Below, piece by piece: positions 7,743 to 14,135 of a stretch of DNA of 14,932 nt. Origin of the DNA: Chth-196 sp044376515 (GTDB lineage: Bacteria; Verrucomicrobiota; Verrucomicrobiia; Chthoniobacterales; Chthoniobacteraceae); assembly GCA_044376515.1 (NCBI GenBank), contig JBILKV010000100.1, positions 1 through 14,932 of the forward strand, written 5' to 3'. Made by a program: the position numbers and the translations under genes. The notes under the pieces are model-generated. The model made no database searches. It saw only the letters and a list, made by a program, of their open reading frames with translations, and was not told the DNA's origin. Position 1 is the first letter of the stretch, and every line of letters begins with the position of its first letter.

Positions 7743-7994
7743 ATGCTCGACCTTTACGTAAAAACTTGGTGCCCTTGGTGCGTTGCCGCCATCGAGACGC
7801 TCGACGCCCTTGGCTGCTCCTACAACGTGCACGACCTTGAAAAAGATCCCGCAGGCGTGGCGACCGTCAGGGCGATTTCAGGACAGTCCAAAGTCCCGAC
7901 CCTGAGCGCGGCCGGCGCGGTGCTCGCCGATTTTGGACCCGAAGAGGTTGAGCCGTTCCTAAGCAAACTGGGGCTTCTGCCCGGGCGGCCCTAG
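7743..7994 (+). CDS. Small glutaredoxin-family protein (CPWC)
   Basis: The product is 83 residues starting at ATG 7743. It is a single glutaredoxin domain. The dithiol motif CPWC lies at residues 10-13 after the first strand (MLDLYVKTW), and the cis-proline motif KVPTL at 50-54 follows a GQS loop. An acidic strand-turn (LADFGPEEVEPFLSKLG) ends the fold. It should reduce protein disulfides or glutathionylated proteins in the cytoplasm, since no signal peptide is present. Longer in-frame extension to 7431 was rejected because the added residues show no fold or family similarity. No Shine-Dalgarno sequence precedes the ATG. It lies 48 bp before the membrane-protein gene on the same strand and is probably co-transcribed with it. 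The partner protein is unknown. Confidence 0.9.
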   Translation: MLDLYVKTWCPWCVAAIETLDALGCSYNVHDLEKDPAGVATVRAISGQSKVPTLSAAGAVLADFGPEEVEPFLSKLGLLPGRP

Positions 7995-8042
7995 TGCGAT
8001 CCGCACTTGGAGGCAACGGACAACGCTCCCATCGCTGAACCC

Positions 8043-8861
8043 ATGCTTTTCTACACCCTTCTCATCGCCGGACTGACGCTGTTGAGCATGGCGTTGCGCA
8101 GTTTCGAGCACTGGGCGATGGTGCGGCTTGGGAACGTCTGCATCCTGTGCACCTCGCACCTGTTCGGCTGGGTAGTGACGGGGAGCCATCTCGGAGGCGC
8201 GGCCTGCGTGGCGCTCTGGTTTTTGCTCCCGTGGATTGACATCGTCACCCGTATCCGGCGACTCGAAATGCCTGCGACCCAGACGATTGAATCGCAGGCA
8301 CCGCCCGGCCCCTCCCGCTTCCCCGCTTTGGAAGAGATCACCGAGGAGATTGAGCTTCAGGGCTTCGAACAGGTGGAGGACGCAGGCTGGAGTCACGAGG
8401 ACCAGACTCAGTTTGTCCGGGTGTTTGCCCAGAGTAAGGAGCGCATCCGGGCGACCATCAACCTGGTTGAGAACGAGCACGTTTCCTTTTTTTATGTGAC
8501 GCTCCGCTCGGTTGGTCCCGACGGGCGGGTGTGGTTCACGTGGAATTATCCCTTTGCGACGACCCTCAAACCCCCGCGCCACTGGCAACTCCAGCGACTT
8601 CAGGAAGTCGAAACTTTCCTCGACCTGCTGGAGGCTCACCGCGCCTGGTTGGCGGCCAAAAACGTCACCGAAACCACTCCGGTGTCCGCCGACGCCCACG
8701 TGATGACGACCGAGCTCGAGCAGGAACTGCGCTCCCAAGTCGATCACAACGAAAGCTGCGGGCTCTTGTTGAAAATCGACACTGGTCTGGTGCGCTACAC
8801 CTGGAAGGGATGCTTCTTCCTTTGGCTGCAGCACGTGCGGGAAGTGCTCTGGCTCAGGTAG
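8043..8861 (+). CDS. Conserved-looking two-helix membrane protein of unknown function
   Basis: The product is 272 residues from ATG 8043. A TTG at 8007 is the only earlier choice and would place 12 polar residues before the first helix. The N-terminus has two hydrophobic segments (about residues 2-18 and 40-65) joined by a loop containing CILC at 33-36. The remaining 200 residues look soluble and cytoplasmic: an acidic helix FPALEEITEEIELQGFEQVEDAGW at 93-116, a strand-rich middle (FFYVTLRSV, GRVWFTWNYPF), then helices and a closing RYTWKGCFFLWLQHVREVLW segment. No named domain was recognised. The Trp-rich, well-structured sequence and clean codon pattern argue for a real gene. It follows the glutaredoxin gene by 48 bp, and its last 8 bases overlap the end of rsmE on the other strand. 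Function is unknown. Confidence 0.8.
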   Translation: MLFYTLLIAGLTLLSMALRSFEHWAMVRLGNVCILCTSHLFGWVVTGSHLGGAACVALWFLLPWIDIVTRIRRLEMPATQTIESQAPPGPSRFPALEEITEEIELQGFEQVEDAGWSHEDQTQFVRVFAQSKERIRATINLVENEHVSFFYVTLRSVGPDGRVWFTWNYPFATTLKPPRHWQLQRLQEVETFLDLLEAHRAWLAAKNVTETTPVSADAHVMTTELEQELRSQVDHNESCGLLLKIDTGLVRYTWKGCFFLWLQHVREVLWLR

Positions 8862-9627
8862 CCTCCCCCGCTGGCGCCGGCGGGCCTGTTTGGGTGAGGG
8901 CAGTACTCCGTGCCGTGTGACCCAGCACGCTCAGCGCGTACATCGCCGCCGTCTCGACCCTGAGGACAATTTCGCCGAACCCCACCGGTTGCGCACCCCA
9001 CGCGCACAAGCGCTCCATCTCCTCCGGGGCAAAATCGCCCTCGGGACCGACCAGCATGCTCACCGCCCGGGGAAGCGGTGCCCGGAGCGCCTCGCCAAAC
9101 GAAACAGCGCCCGGATAAAGCGATCCGACAAAGGCACGGCCCGAGGGGGCCTCCGAGAGGAACTGCCCGAGCGTCACGGGGGCCTCGATCCGGGGCAGCC
9201 AGTTCTGGCCACATTGCTTGCAAGCCTCTACAACGACCCGCTCCCATTTCTCCCGCTTGCGGTCCCGCTCCGCACCGTCGAGTTGCACGACGGTACGCTC
9301 GCTCAGGAGCGGCACGATCCGGGCAACCCCCAGTTCGGCGGCTTTTTCCAGAATCCATTCAAAGAGCTTTCCCTTGGGAACCGCCTGAACGAGGGTGAGC
9401 TCAAACGCGGGACGAGGCACGCGGCGCTCCCACACCAACTCCCCTTCCACCAGTCGCTTGCCGACGGCAAGCAGGTGGATCTCACCCGCGCGCCCCTGCC
9501 CGTCAAACACAACCGCTGCATCCCCGACACGCAACCGCAACACCCCCGCCGCGTGCCTCCCCTCGGCCTCATCGAGCGCGACACGGGCGCCGGCCCAGTT
9601 GGCGGGAGGAGCAAAAAATCGGTGCAT
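8854..9627 (-). CDS. rsmE: 16S rRNA (uracil(1498)-N3)-methyltransferase RsmE
   Basis: The product is 257 residues from ATG 9627. RsmE methylates N3 of U1498 in 16S rRNA, using S-adenosylmethionine, in the small ribosomal subunit. The protein has the small N-terminal RNA-binding barrel (MHRFFAPP through VFDGQGRAGEI, about residues 1-65) followed by the SPOUT knot domain. Typical blocks are KGKLFEWILEKAAELGVARIVP at 85-106, ACKQCGQNWLP at 135-145, the SAM-loop motif VGPEGDF at 193-199 and GEIVLRVETAAMYAL at 218-232. Length is normal. It starts 30 bp after the dnaJ stop, so it is the last gene of the grpE-dnaJ-rsmE run; a dnaJ-rsmE pairing is also known in other bacteria. The last 8 bases overlap the convergent membrane-protein gene, leaving no room for a separate terminator. 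Confidence 0.95.
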   Translation of the reverse strand: MHRFFAPPANWAGARVALDEAEGRHAAGVLRLRVGDAAVVFDGQGRAGEIHLLAVGKRLVEGELVWERRVPRPAFELTLVQAVPKGKLFEWILEKAAELGVARIVPLLSERTVVQLDGAERDRKREKWERVVVEACKQCGQNWLPRIEAPVTLGQFLSEAPSGRAFVGSLYPGAVSFGEALRAPLPRAVSMLVGPEGDFAPEEMERLCAWGAQPVGFGEIVLRVETAAMYALSVLGHTARSTALTQTGPPAPAGEAT

Positions 9628-9657
9628 GAGGGACTCTCGCTTCGCGACGCGGAAGAC

Positions 9658-10818
9658 TCAGCTGAACCACTCCCGCGCCCTGTCCAGAAAGCCCTTGTGA
9701 ATGGGGGTGTTCTCCTCGCCCATCGATGCGGCAAACTCCTCAAGTTTCTTGCGCTGTTCAGCGTCCAAGCGGGTGGGAACCTCCACCACCACCCTCACAA
9801 GCAAGTCGCCCAGCGCCCCGCTGTTGAGGAGGGGCAGTCCCTTGCCGCGCATCTTGAAAACCGTCCCGCTCTGAGTGCCTGCAACCACCTTCAGAATGGC
9901 CCGTCCCCCGAGCGTTGGCACGTTGACCTCCCCCCCCAGGGCGGCTGTCGTGAAGGAAATGGGGACCTCGCAGTGGAGATCGTTTCCGTCGCGGTCGAAC
10001 AACTCGTGCTCCTTGACATGGAGGATGACGTACAAATCCCCTGCACTGCCCCCGCGCAACCCAGCCTCCCCTTGCCCGGGCGAGCGCAGGCGGTTGCCGT
10101 CCTCCACCCCAGCCGGGATCTTCAGCTTGATCCGCGTGGGGGCGGCAGCGCGTCCCTCGCCGCCACACTTCTTGCAGGGCTTGTCTACGAGTTGTCCGGA
10201 CCCACGGCAGCGCTGGCAGGTCTGGGCCACGGAAAAAAAGCCGCGGGAAGCCACCACCTGACCACGACCGCCGCAGTCGCGGCAGGAAACGCTCTTGGAA
10301 CCCGCCTCGCCACCCGAGCCGTTGCACTGGTTGCAGCGTTCGGGCTTGTGCAGTTCGATCTCTTTCTCGCAGCCGCGGGCCACCTCCTCCAAGGTGAGCT
10401 GTAGGTCGTAGCGCATGTCGCTACCGCGGTTGCGTTCCTCGGCGCGGCCCCTGCCGCCGCCGCCGCCGCCGCCGCCGCCGAAAAACTGCTCAAAAATGCC
10501 CCCCCCGGCCGAACCGCCGAAGGCCTCCCGGAACACATCGAATGGATCGTGGAATCCCCCGCCTGCACCTCCCCCGCCACCTCCCCCCTGCGCGAATGCC
10601 GCGTGACCGTACCGGTCGTAGGCCGCCCGCTTTTGGTCATCGAAGAGAACGTCGTAGGCTTCGCCCAACTCCTTGAACTTTTCTTCAGCACCCGCGTCGC
10701 CCGGATTTTTGTCCGGATGGTATTGGACAGCGAGTTTGCGATAGGAGCGCTTGATATCGTCGGCGGAAGCGGTGCGTTCAACACCCAGAATTTCGTAATA
10801 GTCGCGTTTGGAAGCCAT
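9658..10818 (-). CDS. dnaJ: Chaperone protein DnaJ (Hsp40)
   Basis: The product is 386 residues, a full-length type I DnaJ that delivers unfolded clients to DnaK and stimulates its ATPase. The J domain occupies residues 5-70 with the essential HPD at 34-36. A very glycine-rich G/F linker follows (about 76-122) with two Gly runs and PFDVFREAFGG between them. The zinc centre has all four CxxCxGxG repeats, with Cys pairs at 162/165, 179/182, 201/204 and 215/218. The C-terminal client-binding domains are intact (PAGVEDGNRLRSPGQGE, KGLPLLNSGALGDLLVRV). It lies 98 bp downstream of grpE. No dnaK is present in the window. The second Gly run is encoded by a pure trinucleotide repeat that could vary in length. 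No obvious Shine-Dalgarno sequence precedes the ATG. Confidence 0.97.
   Translation of the reverse strand: MASKRDYYEILGVERTASADDIKRSYRKLAVQYHPDKNPGDAGAEEKFKELGEAYDVLFDDQKRAAYDRYGHAAFAQGGGGGGGAGGGFHDPFDVFREAFGGSAGGGIFEQFFGGGGGGGGGRGRAEERNRGSDMRYDLQLTLEEVARGCEKEIELHKPERCNQCNGSGGEAGSKSVSCRDCGGRGQVVASRGFFSVAQTCQRCRGSGQLVDKPCKKCGGEGRAAAPTRIKLKIPAGVEDGNRLRSPGQGEAGLRGGSAGDLYVILHVKEHELFDRDGNDLHCEVPISFTTAALGGEVNVPTLGGRAILKVVAGTQSGTVFKMRGKGLPLLNSGALGDLLVRVVVEVPTRLDAEQRKKLEEFAASMGEENTPIHKGFLDRAREWFS
10453..10479 (-). repeat. Trinucleotide repeat of nine GGC codons inside dnaJ
   Basis: Nine uninterrupted GCC units on the plus strand (GGC on the coding strand) encode Gly114-Gly122 of the DnaJ G/F linker. 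Gains or losses of units would keep the frame and only change linker length. Confidence 0.85.
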
Positions 10819-10916
10819 GAAAGGGGCGGGGAAAAAACATTTAAACCGCAGGGGCCGCCTGGAAAAAACCTCCGGCCTGCCACCCGCGCGATTCGAGGGA
10901 CCGTGCTTCGAGAGGA

Positions 10917-11519
10917 CTACCGGGCCGATCCTCCGGAGACAACCACCAGCGCGGCGCGCACCAACCGCTCCCTCAGTCGGTAGCCTCTGCGCAGTTGCCG
11001 CACGACATTGCCCTCCGGCACTTCCTCGCTGGGCTCCTGAGCCACCGCTTCGTGAAAATTCGGGTCAAACGGATTTCCAGTGGCGTCCACCGGTTCGACT
11101 CCGAACTGGTGCAGAACGTCCTCGAGTTGGCGCTTGACCATCTCCATGCCCGAGACAATCGGAGCGGCCGCCTCGTTGGACTTGGCGGCCTGAAGCCCCA
11201 GTTCAAAGCTGTCTAGAACCGGGACCAGTTTTTCCACAAAGGAAAAGTTCGAGTACTTGACGGCGTCCTCCCGCTCGCGGATGGAGCGCTTCCGGTAGTT
11301 TTCAAAGTCGGCCTGCGAACGCAGTGCAAGGTCGCGAAACCGCTCCAGATCGGCCTGCAGCAGGTCAAGGGTCCCGGCGGTGGCCTCGGCTGCCGCGGCT
11401 TCGATGCCGGCGTGCGCGTGCTCCGTGGCGGCATGCGCTGTCTCATGCCCCACCTGGGGCTCGTTGGAAGGGGAGGACTGGGAGGTGGCGGCGGCGGATG
11501 ATTGGTTCTCTGTACTCAT
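10917..11519 (-). CDS. grpE: GrpE nucleotide exchange factor
   Basis: The product is 200 residues from ATG 11519. GrpE releases ADP from DnaK and so resets the chaperone cycle. The first 50 residues are low-complexity Ser/Ala/His/Glu, as usual. A long helix follows (about 52-110: LDLLQADLERFRDLALRSQADFENYRKRSIRE) that mediates dimerisation. The C-terminal beta domain carries the family signature around FDPNFHEAVAQEP (151-163) and the tail GYRLRERLVRAALVVVS (179-195). The start is set by an ATGA overlap with the phosphatase stop codon. A longer frame reaching back to 11621 lies inside the phosphatase gene and was rejected. No Shine-Dalgarno sequence is visible, so translation may depend on coupling to the phosphatase gene. 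dnaJ follows after 98 bp. Confidence 0.96.
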   Translation of the reverse strand: MSTENQSSAAATSQSSPSNEPQVGHETAHAATEHAHAGIEAAAAEATAGTLDLLQADLERFRDLALRSQADFENYRKRSIREREDAVKYSNFSFVEKLVPVLDSFELGLQAAKSNEAAAPIVSGMEMVKRQLEDVLHQFGVEPVDATGNPFDPNFHEAVAQEPSEEVPEGNVVRQLRRGYRLRERLVRAALVVVSGGSAR

Positions 11520-12943
11520 TTTTTGCGTATCACTATCAAGGTAATATCGTCGTGCTGGGGGGCTGCTCCGACAAAACTCTTTAGCGCGGCTGTGATCCGT
11601 TCCAACAAACCGTTGGCACACAAACGGGCGTTTTCCAAAAGTACCCGAGTCACCCTCGGAACTCCAAACTCTTCTCCCTCCTGATCCAGCGCCTCGGTCA
11701 CCCCGTCGGTGAAGAGCACCACGCAGTCGCCCGGTTCCATCTCGAAAGAAAAATCACGGCTCACCCGGTTGAACGCACCGCCACTGTCTATCCCCACGGC
11801 CATGCCGGGAGGGTTGATCCGGGTGACCGTCTGGTCTGAGGCCTTGTAGAAAAGCGGCGCGTCATGACCAGCCCGGCAAAGGGTCACCTTCCCGTCGCTC
11901 TTTTCCAAAATGAGGTAGGCCATCGAAATGAACATGTCCTCCTTGATGTCCGGGAACATCCGCCGGTTGACCCTCCGCAGGAGGGCGGCCGCCGACAGTT
12001 CCCCCTCCGCCTCGCCCCGGAGCACGCCGCGACAGGTCGCCATGATCAGCGAGGCCGGCACCCCTTTGCCCGACACATCCGCAATGACCACACCGCAGTG
12101 GTTTTCGTCCACACTCAGAAAGTCGTAGTAATCCCCGCTCACATGCCGGGCAGGCAGGTTCACTCCGCTGATTTCAAAACCCTCAATTTCGGGAGCCTTC
12201 GAGGGCAGCAGGATCCGCTGGATCTCGTGGGCCACCTCCAGATCGCTGTCAATGCGCCGCTTTTCCGCCGCGTCGGAAAACACCTCGGCGGTGCGTAAGG
12301 TGAAGGCAGACTGTTCCGCAAGGGTTGTAAACACCTGCATGTCGCCATTGGAAAACGGCTCGTCCTCCGGATTGCGCGCCAGCAACACGACCCCAAAAGT
12401 GCGCCCAGAGTAACAGAGCGGCATCACCGCCACATGCCCGCAAACGGCCCCCGCCCTTCTGGCCTCCTCCAACCGGGGATCCCCGGTGGCAAGCACTTGC
12501 GGAGCTTGGGTCTCCCAGACCTGAGCGAGGATTCCTTCACCGCGATTCACGTGACGGATGCGCAATTGCCGGGTCATGGCCTTTTCGTCCGCGGGCCGCT
12601 CGCCTCCGTTCTGGGAGGACAAATCCACCAAAGCGGGACACCCCGGATGGATGAAGGCCGGGTGCATCTCGGATCCGCACTCGGCGGCCAGATACAAACC
12701 GCCCGATTTGCTGCGCAGGATCCGGAGCATCCCCTCGACGATGAGGGCATGCAGGTCCGAAGGCTTGGCCGTGCCCGAGAGCGCCTCTCCAAGTCCGTGC
12801 AGAAAATCAAAGACGCGGGCCTCCTCGGTGGCGACCCTCTCCCGCGCCCGTTTCAGGGCACGGATGTACGAACGCTGCCAGGCCACCACGCCGAAAAGAA
12901 CGGTGACGATGACTCCGCCGAAAAGGAGGAGAGGGGTGTTCAT
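11516..12943 (-). CDS. Membrane GAF-domain PP2C-type (SpoIIE/RsbU-like) serine phosphatase
   Basis: The product is 475 residues. An N-terminal membrane helix (about 4-22: LLLFGGVIVTVLFGVVAW) is followed by a charged linker helix, a GAF-like sensory region (about 45-220) and a PP2C/SpoIIE phosphatase domain (about 235-473). Metal-binding landmarks are present: GDYYDF with Asp271, IADVSGKG with Asp289, FTDGVTEA with Asp413, and DDITLIVI with Asp465/466. ILLPS before the domain (244-248) is also typical. RsbU-type enzymes dephosphorylate STAS-domain anti-anti-sigma proteins in partner-switching pathways, but no STAS or kinase partner is in this window. The stop overlaps the grpE start (ATGA), which ties this sensor to the chaperone genes. 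The GAF ligand is unknown. The TPR-lipoprotein gene lies 40 bp upstream. Confidence 0.93.
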   Translation of the reverse strand: MNTPLLLFGGVIVTVLFGVVAWQRSYIRALKRARERVATEEARVFDFLHGLGEALSGTAKPSDLHALIVEGMLRILRSKSGGLYLAAECGSEMHPAFIHPGCPALVDLSSQNGGERPADEKAMTRQLRIRHVNRGEGILAQVWETQAPQVLATGDPRLEEARRAGAVCGHVAVMPLCYSGRTFGVVLLARNPEDEPFSNGDMQVFTTLAEQSAFTLRTAEVFSDAAEKRRIDSDLEVAHEIQRILLPSKAPEIEGFEISGVNLPARHVSGDYYDFLSVDENHCGVVIADVSGKGVPASLIMATCRGVLRGEAEGELSAAALLRRVNRRMFPDIKEDMFISMAYLILEKSDGKVTLCRAGHDAPLFYKASDQTVTRINPPGMAVGIDSGGAFNRVSRDFSFEMEPGDCVVLFTDGVTEALDQEGEEFGVPRVTRVLLENARLCANGLLERITAALKSFVGAAPQHDDITLIVIRKK

Positions 12944-12983
12944 ACTGGGGATATCTTCTCCAACTCTCTCTCCGCGCCAACTG

Positions 12984-14135
12984 TCATTTCACCGCAGTGG
13001 GCGTCCCTCCACGCGGGGCATCGGGGGGATTCCCGGCCGGATGCACCTTCAGATCCACCCTCGCCCTCGTGCTGCGTGCGAAATCAAGCTGATCTGGCGG
13101 CAGTTCCGGATCCGTCAGGGCCGCGTCCAGTTCCGCCAACGCCTCCTCCCCCGCTCCGCGCATCGCAAGCGCCTGCCCCAGATAGATCCGGTACGACGCA
13201 CTGGAGCGCTTCGCCCGCTCCGCAAAGCCGATCAGCTTCCGCAACACCTCCACCTCCTCCTGCAGCGCACGCACCTCGTGCGCGATCTTGGCGTGCGCGA
13301 ACAACATCACCGGATCCTCCGGCGACTCCTCCAGCAATTCCCGCGACAACTGATACGCCTCCTCGTAACGCCTTGAGAAATAGAGCCCCTGCGCCTTGAC
13401 CGACTTGGCCGCGGCCGAACGTTTCTCCAGCGCAAGCGCCCTGTCGGCCATGGCCACCGCCTGCGGCCATTCCCCGCGCGCCAACCGGTAGGAACCCTCC
13501 GCCGTCCAAACCGCCGGCTCCCCAGGGTCAGCCTCCCTTGCCTGGGAGATCAAACCCAGCGCCTCCTCATAACGGCGTGCCCCGACCAACCGCTCCGCCA
13601 TCGCAGCCAGGGCCTGCGCCCGCACACCGCTCTTCCCCGGCGGCTGGCGTGCAGCCATTTCGCGGGTTTTTTCAGCAGTCAGCGCCTCGGCCTTTCCCCT
13701 GCGGTAAAGCAGGCACCACGGATCCACCCATTCCAGAGTCCAATCCTGCGTCCGCAACAGGTGCTCCTGAAGAGGACGGTACCGGACGGGGTCTCCCGCG
13801 AGAATGAGCGCTTCAAAGCGGTCCTGCCTGTCCAACTGGCGGAACAACCTGGGGTCCAACGCCGCCTGCGCCATGGCGCGCACCCTTGGGGAGGTGGCAT
13901 CCCTGTCCTGCGTCCCCAACCACTGAGGCGGTTGGGCCGCCAGCGAGTTGAAGGCGGCACCGGTGAAGTACACACTTTTCACGCCCATCGCCTCCAACCG
14001 TTCCAAAGCCGCCGCAGGCGAGTGCACGGCCGCCGAGCGCTGGCGGAAACACCCGCCAACCGCCAGCAACAAACACAGTCCAAACGCAGCAAAAAACCGC
14101 TCCAGCGGTGCAGTCACGGCCTGCGCGGCGCTCAC
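12984..14135 (-). CDS. Predicted TPR-repeat lipoprotein
   Basis: The product is 383 residues. GTG 14135 is selected because it overlaps the tcdA stop (GTGA), has GGGGGAGG just upstream, and places a lipoprotein signal at residues 11-29 (RFFAAFGLCLLLAVGGC, lipidated Cys29). An in-frame start at 14303 would run through tcdA and lacks a signal. After the Cys, residues 40-160 have no recognised domain but include VKSVYFTGAAFNSL and RTQDWTLEWVDPWCLLYRRG. The latter resembles the end of membrane glycosyltransferase-like or dolichol-mannosyltransferase-associated proteins only loosely, so no function is claimed. From about 180 to 365 there are tetratricopeptide-like helical pairs (RRYEEALGLISQAREADPGEPAVW, RRYEEAYQLSRELLEESPEDPVML, AGEEALAELDAALTDPELP). 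It is probably a membrane-anchored scaffold facing the periplasm. The partner is unknown. Confidence 0.8.
   Translation of the reverse strand: MSAAQAVTAPLERFFAAFGLCLLLAVGGCFRQRSAAVHSPAAALERLEAMGVKSVYFTGAAFNSLAAQPPQWLGTQDRDATSPRVRAMAQAALDPRLFRQLDRQDRFEALILAGDPVRYRPLQEHLLRTQDWTLEWVDPWCLLYRRGKAEALTAEKTREMAARQPPGKSGVRAQALAAMAERLVGARRYEEALGLISQAREADPGEPAVWTAEGSYRLARGEWPQAVAMADRALALEKRSAAAKSVKAQGLYFSRRYEEAYQLSRELLEESPEDPVMLFAHAKIAHEVRALQEEVEVLRKLIGFAERAKRSSASYRIYLGQALAMRGAGEEALAELDAALTDPELPPDQLDFARSTRARVDLKVHPAGNPPDAPRGGTPTAVK

Noticed and set aside
7425..7832. 135-codon minus-strand open frame across the galM/glutaredoxin gap, containing a helix-like ALRMAARLVREN segment
   Set aside because: It overlaps the glutaredoxin start, has no ribosome-binding site and no recognised family. 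A short helix-like stretch is not enough.
8890..10404. 504-codon open frame on the plus strand
   Set aside because: It is antisense to rsmE and dnaJ, both certain. The translation is rich in Arg, Pro and His with no family pattern, as expected for a GC-rich shadow frame.
12434..13399. 321-codon open frame on the plus strand
   Set aside because: It is antisense to the phosphatase and TPR genes. Its second half is a Pro/Ser/Arg run without domain features.
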